NCBI RefSeq assembly: GCF_000402035.1
Contig: NC_021288.1
Span: 1 to 64,000 of the forward strand
From: Caballeronia insecticola
GTDB lineage: Bacteria > Pseudomonadota > Gammaproteobacteria > Burkholderiales > Burkholderiaceae
Direction: 5' to 3'
Length of the DNA: 64,000 nucleotides
How positions within the stretch are numbered: the first letter of the stretch is position 1; the number at the start of each line of letters is the position of its first letter. The notes beneath the pieces are model-generated. The model was not told the origin of the DNA. It did not search any database and saw nothing but the letters and a program-made list of their open reading frames with translations. A program made the translations under genes and the position numbers. This document shows positions 43,164 to 52,494 of this stretch, in pieces.

Positions 43164-44465
43164 TCAGGCGGCGCTTTGTGCCGTTTCGCGTGGATTGGCG
43201 TCGCTCTTCACGCCGCGCATCAATACGATGAGCAACGCCGCGCCGATCAGGTCGAACGCGCCGAGTGCGGCGAACAAGGGCGTGTAGCCGATCGAATCGG
43301 CGAGCGCGCCGACGACGAGCGAAAAGCCCAGTCCGCCGATCCACGCCGCCATGCCCGCGAAGCCCGCGGCGGTGCCGACTTCGCCGGGCTCGAAGACATC
43401 GGCGGTGAGCGTGTTGACGAGCGCGGAGATCATCTGATGCGCGAAGCCGCCGACGCAGAACAGCGCGATGGCTTCATACGGCGACGCAACGAGCCCGATG
43501 CACGCCGGTCCGATCATCATGAACGCGCCGAGCACGACGCCCGCGATACGCGACGCGACGAGCGGCAGACGGAAGCGTTTCATGAGGAACGGCGACAGAT
43601 ACCCGCCGAACAAACCGCCCAGATCGGCGGCGAGAAACGGCAGCCACGCGAACATCGCGATGTGCTTGAGGTCCATGTGCCGCTCCGTGGCGAGATAGAG
43701 CGGAATCCAGAAGCTGAAGGTCTGCCACGCGGGCTCGGCGAAGAAGCGCGCCTGCGCGATCGCCCAGAAGCGGCGCGTGCCGAGCACTTCGCTGATACGG
43801 CGCTTGCCCTGCGAACGATGTGCAAGCGGCGTTTGTCCATCGACGATTGCGCCGTGCTCCTGCTTGCTGATGCGCGGATGCTCGCCCGGCGCGCGATAGA
43901 GCCAGTACCAGAACGCGGCCCAGATGAAGCCCATCGCGCCGGTCACGACGAACGCGCTTTGCCAGCCGTAGCGCAGCGACAGAAAGACGACGAGCGGCGG
44001 CGCCAGCAACGAACCGAGCGACGTGCCGGCGTTGAAGTAGCCGACCGCGACCGACTTCTCGCGATTCGGAAACCATTCCGCGACCACTTTCATGCCGGCC
44101 GGAATCGCGACGGCTTCCGACAGACCCATGAGCCCGCGCAGCGCGGCGAGCGACATCCAGCCGGCAGCGAATGCATGCGCGATGCCCGTTGCCGACCAGA
44201 GGCACGCGAACAGCGCGAAGCCGAGCCGCAGCCCGATCACGTCGATGATGAGTCCGCACACGGGCTGCATGATCGTGTAGCCGACCTGAAACGCGCCGAC
44301 GACATACGAGTATTGCTGCGTGCTCATGTTCATGAGCGTCTTGAGCTCGGCGGCCATGACGCCGAGCGCGTTGCGCGACAGGTAGTTGACGATCGTGCCC
44401 GCGCAGACGAGCGCGATGATCCACCAGCGCAAGCCGATGACTGTTTTCAAGATTTGAGTCTCCAT
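43164..44465 (-). CDS. MFS transporter, ACS/ExuT-like
   Basis: A 433-residue inner-membrane permease with twelve hydrophobic segments. Typical anion:cation-symporter motifs are VNYLSRNALGVMAAEL, AIPAGMKVVAEWFPNREKS and GYFNAGTSLGSLLAPPLV, as in hexuronate/glucarate transporters. It should import a sugar acid or glycoside for the GH31 enzyme encoded next. The ATG at 44465 begins the conserved N terminus; an ATG at 44516 would add 17 unrelated residues. It is the first gene of the operon and its promoter lies in the 290-base divergent region. Confidence 0.9.
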   Translation of the reverse strand: METQILKTVIGLRWWIIALVCAGTIVNYLSRNALGVMAAELKTLMNMSTQQYSYVVGAFQVGYTIMQPVCGLIIDVIGLRLGFALFACLWSATGIAHAFAAGWMSLAALRGLMGLSEAVAIPAGMKVVAEWFPNREKSVAVGYFNAGTSLGSLLAPPLVVFLSLRYGWQSAFVVTGAMGFIWAAFWYWLYRAPGEHPRISKQEHGAIVDGQTPLAHRSQGKRRISEVLGTRRFWAIAQARFFAEPAWQTFSFWIPLYLATERHMDLKHIAMFAWLPFLAADLGGLFGGYLSPFLMKRFRLPLVASRIAGVVLGAFMMIGPACIGLVASPYEAIALFCVGGFAHQMISALVNTLTADVFEPGEVGTAAGFAGMAAWIGGLGFSLVVGALADSIGYTPLFAALGAFDLIGAALLIVLMRGVKSDANPRETAQSAA

Positions 44466-44524
44466 TGGTCTTGGCGGGCGAGGAGCGGCTGCGCGCTGTG
44501 CCCGTTTTAGTTGCATGACGATGA

Positions 44525-44549
44525 TCGAATTCGAACATTCGATATCGAA
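44525..44549. promoter_or_regulatory. adjacent palindromes in the MFS/VOC divergent promoter
   Basis: TCGAATTCGA (44525-44534) and TTCGATATCGAA (44538-44549) lie 60-85 bases upstream of the MFS start codon. Both centre on TCGA-type half sites. They are candidate operators for the MFS-GH31-porin operon; no regulator gene is adjacent. Nothing else could be supported in the 44466-44755 interval. Confidence 0.45.
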
Positions 44550-44755
44550 ATACCGCTATTTATCGTACTACTGGTGACTTAATTCAGCGCATCTGCGACA
44601 AATAGTTTCGTTTGCGCGTATAGCTTGTTCGTTTGCGCGCATCGTCGAATATGGGGTTTTGCGCGGCTCGGGGAAACGCCTAGGTCCGATTTAACCGGGC
44701 ATTACCCCGTTGGCCGCGCGCCTTCCTAAACTTGTTTCATCAGGAGGAGGCGCCC

Positions 44756-45154
44756 ATGTCAAAACTGATTCACACGATGATTCGCGTGCAGGATCTGCAA
44801 CGCTCGCTGGACTTCTACGAGAAGGCGCTCGGCCTCTCTGTCGCGCATCGGCTCGACTTTCCGGATTTCTCGCTGGCCTATCTGCGCAACGACGAAACCC
44901 ACGCCGAACTCGAACTCACCTGGAACAAGGGACGCGCCGAGCCGTACACGCATGGCGACGGCTACGGTCACGTCGCGGTGAGCGTCGATGATGTGAAAGC
45001 CGAGCGCGAACGCCTGACCGGCCTGGGCCTCACGCCCAACGACGTGCGCGAGTTCAAGAGCGACGACGGCGCGCTGATCGCGCGTTACTTCTTCATTCAG
45101 GACCCGGACGGCTACAAGATCGAAGTGCTCGAACGTCACGGACATTACGAATAG
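44756..45154 (+). CDS. VOC-family protein, lactoylglutathione-lyase-like
   Basis: A 132-residue glyoxalase-I-type metalloenzyme of two beta-alpha-beta-beta-beta modules. Candidate metal ligands are His6 (LIHTMIRV), a Glu in HAELELTWN, His in YGHVAVSV and Glu in KIEVLER, the same spacing as GloA. It probably converts the methylglyoxal-glutathione adduct to S-lactoylglutathione. GGAGGAGG stands just before the ATG at 44756. Glycerol and sugar catabolism encoded nearby can produce methylglyoxal, but co-regulation is not shown. Confidence 0.85.
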   Translation: MSKLIHTMIRVQDLQRSLDFYEKALGLSVAHRLDFPDFSLAYLRNDETHAELELTWNKGRAEPYTHGDGYGHVAVSVDDVKAERERLTGLGLTPNDVREFKSDDGALIARYFFIQDPDGYKIEVLERHGHYE

Positions 45155-45234
45155 CTTAGAGACGGCGGTAAGAGCAGCACGGCGGCACGGAAGCACAACC
45201 ATAAGCTGTTGCAGTACCCCACAAGGAGAGAGAC

Positions 45235-45897
45235 ATGCGAGACACGATCATTCCGATCGTCGCGCAGCGGCACGCGCGCGACAGTGGACATCAGCACGAC
45301 GGCGGACATCCGCACGATCACGACGAAACCGCCGCCGCGCCACCCCGAATTCCGCTCACGCGACGCGAGTTTCTGCGCGGCTCCGGCGTGCTGATCGGCA
45401 CGATCGCCGCTTCGTCGATCTTCGCAAGCCTCGCGCCGAGCCGCGTCTGGGCGCTCGAAATGCAGGGCCTCGACACGCATCAGGGCGAAGTGCTGCTGCA
45501 AGTCACGCGGCAAATCTATCCGCACGCCACGCTCGATGACGCCGTGTATGCGCTCGTCGTCAAGGATCTCGACGCGAAGGCCAAAGCCGATCCGGCGGTG
45601 CGCAAGCAACTCGCCGACGGCATCGCCCAGCTCGACGCCAAAGCCGGTTCCGACTGGACCAAGCGCAGCGCGAACGAACGCGCCTCGGACGTGGCCGCGC
45701 TCGCCGGCACGCCGTTCTTCAACACGATCCGCAGCACGGCGGTGGTCTCGCTGTACGCCAATCCAATGGCGTATGCGCACTTCGGCTACGGCGCATCGAG
45801 AGGCGATGGCGGTTATCTGCGTCAGGGCTTCAACAGCTTGTCGTGGCTGCCCGATCCGCCCGCGGGCGCGAGCGGCCCCGTCCCGACCGACAGTTGA
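45235..45897 (+). CDS. GMC dehydrogenase small (gamma) subunit, Tat signal
   Basis: The 220-residue protein is like gluconate/sorbose dehydrogenase subunit 3. An unusual His/Asp-rich head (GHQHDGGHPHDHDE, about residues 18-31) precedes a twin-arginine signal (TRREFLRGSGVLIG, about 42-55). The mature part has LLQVTRQIYPHATLDD and WTKRSANERA, typical of the subunit that chaperones the flavoprotein partner across the membrane by hitch-hiking on its Tat signal. The large subunit gene follows 50 bases later. Strong ribosome binding site AAGGAGAGAG. The His-rich segment may bind a metal; this is not usual in the family. Confidence 0.83.
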   Translation: MRDTIIPIVAQRHARDSGHQHDGGHPHDHDETAAAPPRIPLTRREFLRGSGVLIGTIAASSIFASLAPSRVWALEMQGLDTHQGEVLLQVTRQIYPHATLDDAVYALVVKDLDAKAKADPAVRKQLADGIAQLDAKAGSDWTKRSANERASDVAALAGTPFFNTIRSTAVVSLYANPMAYAHFGYGASRGDGGYLRQGFNSLSWLPDPPAGASGPVPTDS

Positions 45898-45947
45898 ATG
45901 ACGCGCCTGTCAGCGGATACGAGCAGCGCAACTATGCGGAGACCGAC

Positions 45948-47531
45948 ATGGATCAGGGTAACAAGGTGCAGTACAAGCACGGCGACGGCAATGTCGTCGT
46001 GATCATCGGCTCGGGTGCGGGCGGCGGCACGCTCGCGAACGAACTCGCGCAGAAGGGCATCGACGTCGTCGTGCTGGAAGCGGGCAAGCTGCATACGCAA
46101 GGCGACTTCTCCACTTCCGAGTGGGACGCCTTCAAGATGCTTTCATGGCTCGACACGCGCACGACGTCCGGCACGTGGCGCGTTGCGAAGGACTTTCCGA
46201 ATCTGCCGGCGTGGATCTGCAAGACGGTCGGCGGCACGACCACGCACTGGGCGGGCGCGAGCCTGCGCATTCAGCCGCACGAGTTCAAGGCGAAGACGAA
46301 TTACGGCGACATTCAGGGCGCCAATCTGCTCGACTGGCCTATCACGCGCGCGGATCTCGATCCGTACTACGACCGCGCCGAAAAAAAGATGGGCGTCACG
46401 CGCACGAACGGCCTGCCGGGGCTGCCTGGCAATAACAACTTCAAGGTGATGTCGGCGGGTGCGACGAAGGTCGGCTACAAGGAGTGCAACACCGGCCACA
46501 TGGCGATCAACAGCACGGTGCGCGACGACCGCACGCACTGCTTCCAGCGCGGCTTTTGCTTTCAGGGATGCCGCATGGGCGCGAAGTGGTCGACGCTCTA
46601 TACCGAGCTGCCGCGCGCGCAGGCGACCGGGCATATGGAGTTGCGCAGCGGCGCGCATGTCGTGAAGATCGAGCACGATGCGCACGGCAAGGCGACGGGC
46701 GTCGTCTATTACGATGCGGACGGCAGGCTTCAGCGCCAGAAGGCGCGCGTCGTCGCGGTGGCGGGCAATGCGATCGAAACCCCGCGTCTCTTGTTCAACT
46801 CGGAGTCGAGCAAATTTCCGGACGGGCTCGCGAACGGCTCGGGCCAGCTCGGCCGCAACTACATGCGGCACACCACGGGTTCGGTCTACGGCGTGTTCAA
46901 CGAGAAAGTGGAGATGTTCAAAGGCACGACGATGGCCGGCATCATCGAGGACGAAGCGGTGTTCGACCCGAAGCGCGGCTTCGCGGGCGGCTATCACATG
47001 GAGACGATCTCGCTCGGGCTGCCGTTCTATGCTGCGTTCCTCGATCCGGGCGCGTGGGGCCCGAACTTCACGGCGGCGCTCGACGCGTATCCGTACACGG
47101 CGGGCATGTGGATCGTCGGCGAAGACATGCCGCGCGAGTCGAACCGCATCACGCTTAACACCAGCGTGAAGGATCAGTACGGCCTGCCGGTGCCGAACGT
47201 CCACTTCGACGATCATCCGAACGACGAAGCCATGCGCGAGCACGCGTTCAAGCAGGGCAGCGCGGTGTACGAAGCGGCGGGCGCGAAGGCGACGTATATC
47301 GTGCCGCCGTATCCGTCGACGCACAATCTCGGCACTGCCCGCATGAGCGCGCGTCCCGAGGACGGCGTCTGCAACGCGCACGGTCAGACGCACGAAGTGG
47401 CGAACCTGTTCATCTCCGATGGCAGCCAGTTCACCACGGGCGCCGCCGAAAACCCGACGCTCACGATCGTCACGCTCGCCATCCGTCAGGCGGATTACAT
47501 CTCGCAGCAAATGAAGCAACGCAGGGTTTGA
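45948..47531 (+). CDS. GMC-family oxidoreductase (large subunit)
   Basis: A 527-residue FAD enzyme of the glucose-methanol-choline family, with the FAD motif IIGSGAGGGTLANELAQKG at about 19-37, TTHWAGASLRIQPHEF, and the C-terminal HNLGTARM and GAAENPTLTIVTLAIRQADY. It has no signal peptide of its own, as expected when the small subunit carries the Tat signal. It should oxidise a sugar or alcohol in the periplasm. The usual third subunit, a multiheme cytochrome c, is absent here, so electrons must go to a cytochrome encoded elsewhere. The ATG at 45948 precedes the conserved N terminus. Confidence 0.9.
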   Translation: MDQGNKVQYKHGDGNVVVIIGSGAGGGTLANELAQKGIDVVVLEAGKLHTQGDFSTSEWDAFKMLSWLDTRTTSGTWRVAKDFPNLPAWICKTVGGTTTHWAGASLRIQPHEFKAKTNYGDIQGANLLDWPITRADLDPYYDRAEKKMGVTRTNGLPGLPGNNNFKVMSAGATKVGYKECNTGHMAINSTVRDDRTHCFQRGFCFQGCRMGAKWSTLYTELPRAQATGHMELRSGAHVVKIEHDAHGKATGVVYYDADGRLQRQKARVVAVAGNAIETPRLLFNSESSKFPDGLANGSGQLGRNYMRHTTGSVYGVFNEKVEMFKGTTMAGIIEDEAVFDPKRGFAGGYHMETISLGLPFYAAFLDPGAWGPNFTAALDAYPYTAGMWIVGEDMPRESNRITLNTSVKDQYGLPVPNVHFDDHPNDEAMREHAFKQGSAVYEAAGAKATYIVPPYPSTHNLGTARMSARPEDGVCNAHGQTHEVANLFISDGSQFTTGAAENPTLTIVTLAIRQADYISQQMKQRRV

Positions 47532-47619
47532 TGCAATTGCCGGTCTGAGCGTTGGGAAGTAGCTTGGTCGATGGCCGTCGTGCGCGAGCATGACGGCCCG
47601 TTTCCGGGAGGCTAACGTC

Positions 47620-47955
47620 ATGTGTGGGGTGTATATCAACGCCGATCCGATCCTCTATGAATCGCGCACGCGCTCGCTGCGCATTCATGGCGTGATCACC
47701 ACGGTCAGGCTCGAAAATCTCTTTTGGGACGTGCTGCAGGAAATCGCCGGGCGCGAGAACCTGACGACCAGCCAGTTCGCCGTCAAACTCTACGATGAAC
47801 TCATCGCGCTGCGTGGCGAGGTGCCGACCAATTTCGCGTCGTTTCTGCGCGTATGTTGTCTGCGCTATCTGTCGATACGCGAGGCAAAACAAACAGCGGA
47901 TGCCGAAGCCACGGGCGCGCAAGCGGTGGCGTTGCGGGTGCTGAAGACAGGATAG
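47620..47955 (+). CDS. ribbon-helix-helix domain protein
   Basis: A 111-residue protein of the RHH_4-like family: a short strand (RIHGVITTVRLENLFWDVLQ) then helices (LTTSQFAVKLYDELIAL, FASFLRVCCLRYLS). This fold is a dimeric DNA-binding module, so it is probably a small transcription factor, target unknown. GGGAGG lies before the ATG at 47620. It is transcribed in the same direction as, and 88 bases after, the GMC dehydrogenase gene; the terminal 20 residues are disordered. Confidence 0.78.
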   Translation: MCGVYINADPILYESRTRSLRIHGVITTVRLENLFWDVLQEIAGRENLTTSQFAVKLYDELIALRGEVPTNFASFLRVCCLRYLSIREAKQTADAEATGAQAVALRVLKTG

Positions 47956-48188
47956 TCTCGCGCTCATTCGGCGCATCACTCTCGATACGCCGCGAACTTC
48001 GAACGCGCCGATGCACGACGCGCCGCTCGCCGAATGCGGCGCGGCTTGAGCGCACGTTCAAGCTGAGATAAACGTCGAAGCGAGACAGGCACTCGTTTGG
48101 TGCGCGCGTGCGCAGGACGATCGCCGTTGCGCTTCGCTTCTGTGCATGAAGTCGACAAAAACAGCGCCGATCCAGCCGATTCCGGCGT

Positions 48189-48204
48189 TGGCACGCTTAT
48201 CGCA
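48189..48204 (+). promoter_or_regulatory. sigma-54 (RpoN) promoter
   Basis: TGGCACGCTTATCGCA matches the -24/-12 consensus TGGCACR-N4-TTGCW with one mismatch, and has the required ten bases between GG and GC. It lies about 70 bases upstream of the guanidine riboswitch, so the leader would start near 48215. RpoN control would tie guanidine use to nitrogen limitation. NtrC sites were not identified with confidence. Confidence 0.65.
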
Positions 48205-48260
48205 TACACAGGCTTCAGGAGCCGGTGCAGCATCCGGTTTAGCAATCACAATCTGGCAAA

Positions 48261-48366
48261 TGGATGACTAGGGTTCCGGTCCGCATGCAAGTCGATGCGT
48301 GACGCTGGTCCGAGAGTTGTCGACCTCGAACGAGGTTACACGGCGGGACAAAAGCCCGGGAGAGAA
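48261..48366 (+). promoter_or_regulatory. guanidine-I (ykkC) riboswitch
   Basis: The three conserved blocks of the ykkC class I RNA are present in order: CTAGGGTTCCGG (48268-48279), CTGGTCCGAGAG (48305-48316) and ACACGGCGGGACAAAAGCCC followed by GGGAGA (about 48339-48364). Variable helices separate them. It lies in the leader of the ABC transporter/carboxylase operon, 57 bases before the first start codon. Guanidinium binding is known to switch expression on in this class. It shows that the downstream carboxylase serves guanidine rather than urea. Confidence 0.93.
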
Positions 48367-48422
48367 CGCGATGCGTCGCGCCGCTCCTGCCGTCGATAAC
48401 CGTTTCCTGCGAGGTCTCCCTC

Positions 48423-49487
48423 ATGCGCGTCCGTTTTCTCGCCGCTGCCGCCGTCGCTCTCTCCCTGTGCTTTTCCACGCCCTCGTTCGCCCAGGCCCGC
48501 AAGGACTTCAAGGTCTGCTGGACCATCTATGCCGGCTGGATGCCGTGGGGCTATGCGAAGACGCAGGGCATCATGTCCAAATGGGCGAAGAAGTACGGCA
48601 TCAATGTCGATGTCGTGCAGCTCAACGACTACATCGAATCGATCAACCAGTACACCGCCGGCAAGTTCGACGGCTGCGCGATGACCAACATGGACGCGCT
48701 GACCATTCCCGCGACGGGCGGCGTGGACAGCACCGCGCTCATCGTCAGCGACTACTCGAACGGCAACGACGGCGTGCTCATCAAGGGCACGGGCAAGAAG
48801 GTCGCCGATCTCAAGGGCCAGTCGGTCAATCTCGTCGAGCTTTCGGTGTCGCACTATCTGCTGGCGCGCGCGCTCGAATCGGCCGGCATGAGCGAGCGTG
48901 ACATCAAGACCGTCAATACATCCGACGCCGATATCTCCGGCGCATTCGCCACGTCCGCCGTGCACAACGCGGTCACCTGGAACCCGATGCTCGCCGATCT
49001 CAAGGCGAAACCCAACGTCTCCGAAGTGTTCGATTCGAGCCGCATTCCGGGCGAGATCATGGACATGATGGTCGTCAACACGAAGACGCTGCACGACAAC
49101 CCCGCGCTCGGCAAGGCGCTCACGGGTGCATGGTTCGAGATGATGCAGACGATGCACACCGCCTCGCCCGGCAGCGACGCCGCGCTCACGTCGATGGCGA
49201 AGGCATCGGGCACCGATCTCGCCGGCTACAAGGCGCAGCTCTCGACCACGGCGCTCTTCTACACGCCGCAGCAGGCACTCGACTTCGCGACAAGCCCGAA
49301 CATGCCGAAGATCATGACGCGCGTCGCGCAGTTCTCGTTCGATCACGGACTGCTCGGCAAGGGCGCCGCGAATGCGGGCGCGGTCGGCATGGCGTTCGAC
49401 AACGACGTGGTCGTCGGCAGCAAGGGCAATCTGAAGCTGCGCTTCGATCCGACGTACGTGCGCATGGCCGCCCAAGGGAAGCTGTGA
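48423..49487 (+). CDS. ABC transporter substrate-binding protein (NitT/TauT type), guanidine operon
   Basis: A 354-residue periplasmic binding protein with a Sec signal peptide (MRVRFLAAAAVALSLCF..., cleavage after SFAQA). The type II fold is visible in KVCWTIYAGWMPWGYAKTQG, QLNDYIESINQYTAGKFDGC and GVDSTALIVSDYSNG. This family is linked to urea-carboxylase operons and was long annotated as a urea or nitrate/taurine-like transporter. Under a guanidine-I riboswitch it most likely binds guanidine or a derivative. It is the first gene of an eight-gene plus-strand operon. Confidence 0.9.
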   Translation: MRVRFLAAAAVALSLCFSTPSFAQARKDFKVCWTIYAGWMPWGYAKTQGIMSKWAKKYGINVDVVQLNDYIESINQYTAGKFDGCAMTNMDALTIPATGGVDSTALIVSDYSNGNDGVLIKGTGKKVADLKGQSVNLVELSVSHYLLARALESAGMSERDIKTVNTSDADISGAFATSAVHNAVTWNPMLADLKAKPNVSEVFDSSRIPGEIMDMMVVNTKTLHDNPALGKALTGAWFEMMQTMHTASPGSDAALTSMAKASGTDLAGYKAQLSTTALFYTPQQALDFATSPNMPKIMTRVAQFSFDHGLLGKGAANAGAVGMAFDNDVVVGSKGNLKLRFDPTYVRMAAQGKL

Positions 49488-49517
49488 GCCCCGCCGCATT
49501 CTGACGAGGAGAGGCCC

Positions 49518-50333
49518 ATGCGGCTCATCAACCGACATCCCGGTCGCACCGGCGGGCTCATGCTGTTGCTGCTGCCGTTCATCGTGCTGATCGCGGTGTA
49601 CTTCACCGGCTCATCGGTGCGCCTGCAGGCGAATCCCGACGACAAGCTCTTGCCGTCCGCCACGCAGATGAAAGACGCGCTGCACGAATACGCGTTCACC
49701 GAGGACAAGCGCACCGGCGAATACATGATGCTGAACGACACGGTGTCGAGCTTGAGGCGTCTCGCCATCGGGCTCGTTGCGAGCGCCGCCATCGCGCTCG
49801 TGTTCGGCATCGTGACGGGTGCGATTCCGCTCGCGGGCGCGACGCTGTCGCCGTTCATCACGGTGATATCGATGATTCCGCCGCTCGCGGTTCTGCCGAT
49901 CCTCTTTATCGTGTTCGGGCTCGACGAATTGTCGAAGGTCGTGCTGATCGTGATCGGCATCACGCCGATGATGATTCGCGATCTGCAACAGCGCACGCGC
50001 GAGATTCCCGAGGAACTGTGGGTCAAGGCGCAGACGCTCGGCGCATCGAGCTGGACGCTGATCCTGCGCGTGATCGTGCCGCAGTTGCTGCCGCGTCTGT
50101 TGATCGCGCTGCGGCTCGCGTTGTGTTCGGCGTGGCTCTTTCTGATCGCGGCGGAAGCGATCGCATCGACGGACGGCCTCGGCTATCGCATCTTTCTCGT
50201 GCGCCGTTATCTCGCGATGGACGTGATCCTGCCGTATGTCGCGTGGATCACGCTGCTTGCGTGGCTGATCGACGAAGCGTTGCGCCGCCTCACGCAATGG
50301 GCGTTTCCCTGGTACCAGGGAGGCCGCGCATGA
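49518..50333 (+). CDS. ABC transporter permease, guanidine operon
   Basis: A 271-residue inner-membrane permease with six hydrophobic segments and the EAA loop ELWVKAQTLGASSWTLILRV (about 170-190), typical of SsuC/TauC-like permeases. A GAGGAGAGG ribosome binding site precedes the ATG. It ends overlapping the ATPase start by four bases. It completes the guanidine uptake system with its neighbours. A periplasmic loop (about 35-75) is longer than in most TauC proteins. Confidence 0.9.
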   Translation: MRLINRHPGRTGGLMLLLLPFIVLIAVYFTGSSVRLQANPDDKLLPSATQMKDALHEYAFTEDKRTGEYMMLNDTVSSLRRLAIGLVASAAIALVFGIVTGAIPLAGATLSPFITVISMIPPLAVLPILFIVFGLDELSKVVLIVIGITPMMIRDLQQRTREIPEELWVKAQTLGASSWTLILRVIVPQLLPRLLIALRLALCSAWLFLIAAEAIASTDGLGYRIFLVRRYLAMDVILPYVAWITLLAWLIDEALRRLTQWAFPWYQGGRA

Positions 50334-51103
50334 TCGAGATCCGCAACCTGTGGAAGCAATACGACGATCAGGTCGTGCTGGAGCGGCTCAATCTGCATAT
50401 CGCGGAAGGCGAATTCTGTTCGATGGTCGGCGCGTCGGGCTGCGGCAAGTCGACGTTTCTGCGCATGCTGCTCGGCCAGGAACGCCCGACGCGCGGCGAG
50501 ATTCTGCTCGACGGCCAACCGCTGCCGCCGGAGCCGGACGCGCATCGTGGCGTCGTGTTCCAGCGTTATTCGGTGTTTCCGCACCTCACCGTGCTGCGCA
50601 ACGTGATGCTCGGTCTCGAACTGCCGCATGCGCCTTTCATGGGCCGGTTGTTCGGCGCGCGCCGGCAACGCGCACGCGACGAAGCCGTTGCCATGCTCGC
50701 GCGCGTCGGGCTTGCCGATTCGCTCGACAAGTATCCGCATCAGCTTTCCGGCGGCATGCAGCAACGTCTCGCGCTCGCACAGGCGCTCGTCATGAAGCCA
50801 CGCGTGCTCCTGCTCGATGAACCCTTCGGCGCGCTCGATCCCGGCATCCGCCGCGACATGCACGAACTGCTGAACGCGCTGTGGCGCGAAGCGAAGCTGA
50901 CTGTCTTCATGGTCACGCACGACCTGAAGGAAGGCTTCACGCTCGGCAGCCGCGTGCTCGTGTTCGACAAAGTGCGCATCGATCCGCAGGCGCCGCAGGC
51001 TTATGGCGCGCGTATCACTTACGACATTCCGCTCGAACGCAACGGCGTACGGCAAGCGCATGCGGCCATGCAGATTCCGCCGCTGCTCGCCGTGCCCGCA
51101 TAA
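50330..51103 (+). CDS. ABC transporter ATP-binding protein, guanidine operon
   Basis: A 257-residue ATPase with Walker A GASGCGKST (about 37-45), signature LSGGMQQRLALAQAL, Walker B VLLLDEPFGALD and the switch His in MVTHDLKEG. It powers the permease encoded upstream. The start codon overlaps the permease stop (ATGA). It resembles TauB/SsuB ATPases. Confidence 0.92.
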   Translation: MIEIRNLWKQYDDQVVLERLNLHIAEGEFCSMVGASGCGKSTFLRMLLGQERPTRGEILLDGQPLPPEPDAHRGVVFQRYSVFPHLTVLRNVMLGLELPHAPFMGRLFGARRQRARDEAVAMLARVGLADSLDKYPHQLSGGMQQRLALAQALVMKPRVLLLDEPFGALDPGIRRDMHELLNALWREAKLTVFMVTHDLKEGFTLGSRVLVFDKVRIDPQAPQAYGARITYDIPLERNGVRQAHAAMQIPPLLAVPA

Positions 51104-51119
51104 GCGAAAGGACCTTTAT

Positions 51120-51827
51120 ATGAACGACATCCTGCTCGAAGAAACGATTCCCGGCGGCGGCCATGCATCGCTGATCGTGAAGCGCGGCCAGTTGCTGCGC
51201 TTGACCGATGTGCGCGGCGGCGCGAACGTCGCCATGCTGATGTTCAACGCGGCCGAAAAGAGCGAACGCCTGAATCTGCCGGACACCCTCAAATGCCAGC
51301 ACACGGCGAAGCTGACGCGCGGCCACTGCCTCTATTCCGACATGGGCCGCGTGCTCGCCGCGATCGTCGCGGATACGTGCGGATGGCATGACAGTCTCGC
51401 GGGCGTGTCCAATGCGGCGGAAGTGGCGGACAAATACGGCGCAGGCCGCTATCAGGAACTGCGCAACGCGTTCTATCGCAACGGCACGGACAACCTGCTC
51501 GTCGAGCTGGGCAAATGGGGACTCGGCCTCGCCGATCTTCTGATGACGCTCAATCTCTTCAGCCGTGTCGACGTGACGGATGCAGGCGCGCTGAACTTCG
51601 TGCGCGGCAATTCGAAGGCGGGCGACACCATCGAGCTATATGCGCCGATGAACACGCTCGTCGTGCTGACCGCGATCCAGCATCCGCTCGACCCGAATCC
51701 TGAATACGCGCCGAAGCCGGTGAAGCTCACGCTGAGCGCCGCCGATGCGCACATCGCGGAAATCTGCCGAACCTCGTGCGATGAAAACGCGCGCGGCTTC
51801 ATCAATACCGAACGATTCTTTCTTTGA
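51120..51827 (+). CDS. urea-amidolyase-associated protein 1 (carboxyguanidine deiminase subunit)
   Basis: The 235-residue protein of the DUF1989 family (UAAP1) contains [37 protein letters not shown] and [16 protein letters not shown]1 and UAAP2 have been reported to form carboxyguanidine deiminase, which releases ammonia from carboxylated guanidine to give allophanate. This explains why guanidine operons carry them between transporter and carboxylase. Candidate metal or substrate residues are the conserved Cys and His in DTCGWHD. AAAGGA lies before the ATG at 51120. Confidence 0.9.
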   Translation: MNDILLEETIPGGGHASLIVKRGQLLRLTDVRGGANVAMLMFNAAEKSERLNLPDTLKCQHTAKLTRGHCLYSDMGRVLAAIVADTCGWHDSLAGVSNAAEVADKYGAGRYQELRNAFYRNGTDNLLVELGKWGLGLADLLMTLNLFSRVDVTDAGALNFVRGNSKAGDTIELYAPMNTLVVLTAIQHPLDPNPEYAPKPVKLTLSAADAHIAEICRTSCDENARGFINTERFFL

Positions 51828-51849
51828 GCAAGAGCCGAGCTTGACGACA

Positions 51850-52494
51850 ATGACGACATCCACACTCACAGCCAGCACGCTCGATCCGACCAAAGCCGTC
51901 TTTCGCGAGACCTTGCCCGCAGGCGAGCCGTGGCTCAAGGAACTGAAGGCGGGACAGACACTGCGCATTCGCGACGTCGAAGGCAATCAGGCGATCGATA
52001 CGCTCTTCTACAGCGCAGCGGACCCGCGCGAACGCTACGACGCGCAACGCACGCTGCGCCGCCAGCAAAACCTCTATCTGACGACGGGCACCGTGCTCTA
52101 CTCGAACCTCGGCAATCCGCTGCTGACGATCGTCGCCGATACGTGCGGCCGTCACGACACGCTCGGCGGCGCGTGCGCACAGGAAAGCAATACCGTGCGC
52201 TACGCACTGGAAAAGCGCTACATGCATAGTTGCAGAGACAACTATCTGCGTGCGTGCGCGCATGACGGAAGGCTCGCGAAGCACGATATCGCCGCGAACA
52301 TCAACTTCTTCATGAACGTGCCGGTGACCTCCGAAGGCGGCCTGACGTTCGAAGACGGCATTTCCGCGCCGGGAAAATACGTCGAATTGCGCGCGGAAAT
52401 GGATGTGATCGTGCTGATCTCGAACTGCCCGCAACTGAACAATCCGTGCAACGCCTACAACCCGACTCCCGCGGAGCTGACGATATGGAACTGA
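51850..52494 (+). CDS. urea-amidolyase-associated protein 2 (carboxyguanidine deiminase subunit)
   Basis: The 214-residue DUF1989 paralogue of the preceding protein has [44 protein letters not shown] and [11 protein letters not shown], and the C-terminal [18 protein letters not shown] with a conserved Cys pair. It pairs with UAAP1 as the second subunit of carboxyguanidine deiminase. I chose ATG 51850; TTG 51841 would add three residues. The ribosome binding site is weak, so coupling to UAAP1 (22 bases apart) is likely. A 30-codon frame begins inside its last codons. Confidence 0.9.
   Translation: MTTSTLTASTLDPTKAVFRETLPAGEPWLKELKAGQTLRIRDVEGNQAIDTLFYSAADPRERYDAQRTLRRQQNLYLTTGTVLYSNLGNPLLTIVADTCGRHDTLGGACAQESNTVRYALEKRYMHSCRDNYLRACAHDGRLAKHDIAANINFFMNVPVTSEGGLTFEDGISAPGKYVELRAEMDVIVLISNCPQLNNPCNAYNPTPAELTIWN

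Noticed and set aside
48239..48526. 95-codon minus-strand frame over the riboswitch
   Set aside because: It is antisense to conserved riboswitch blocks and to the binding-protein signal peptide.
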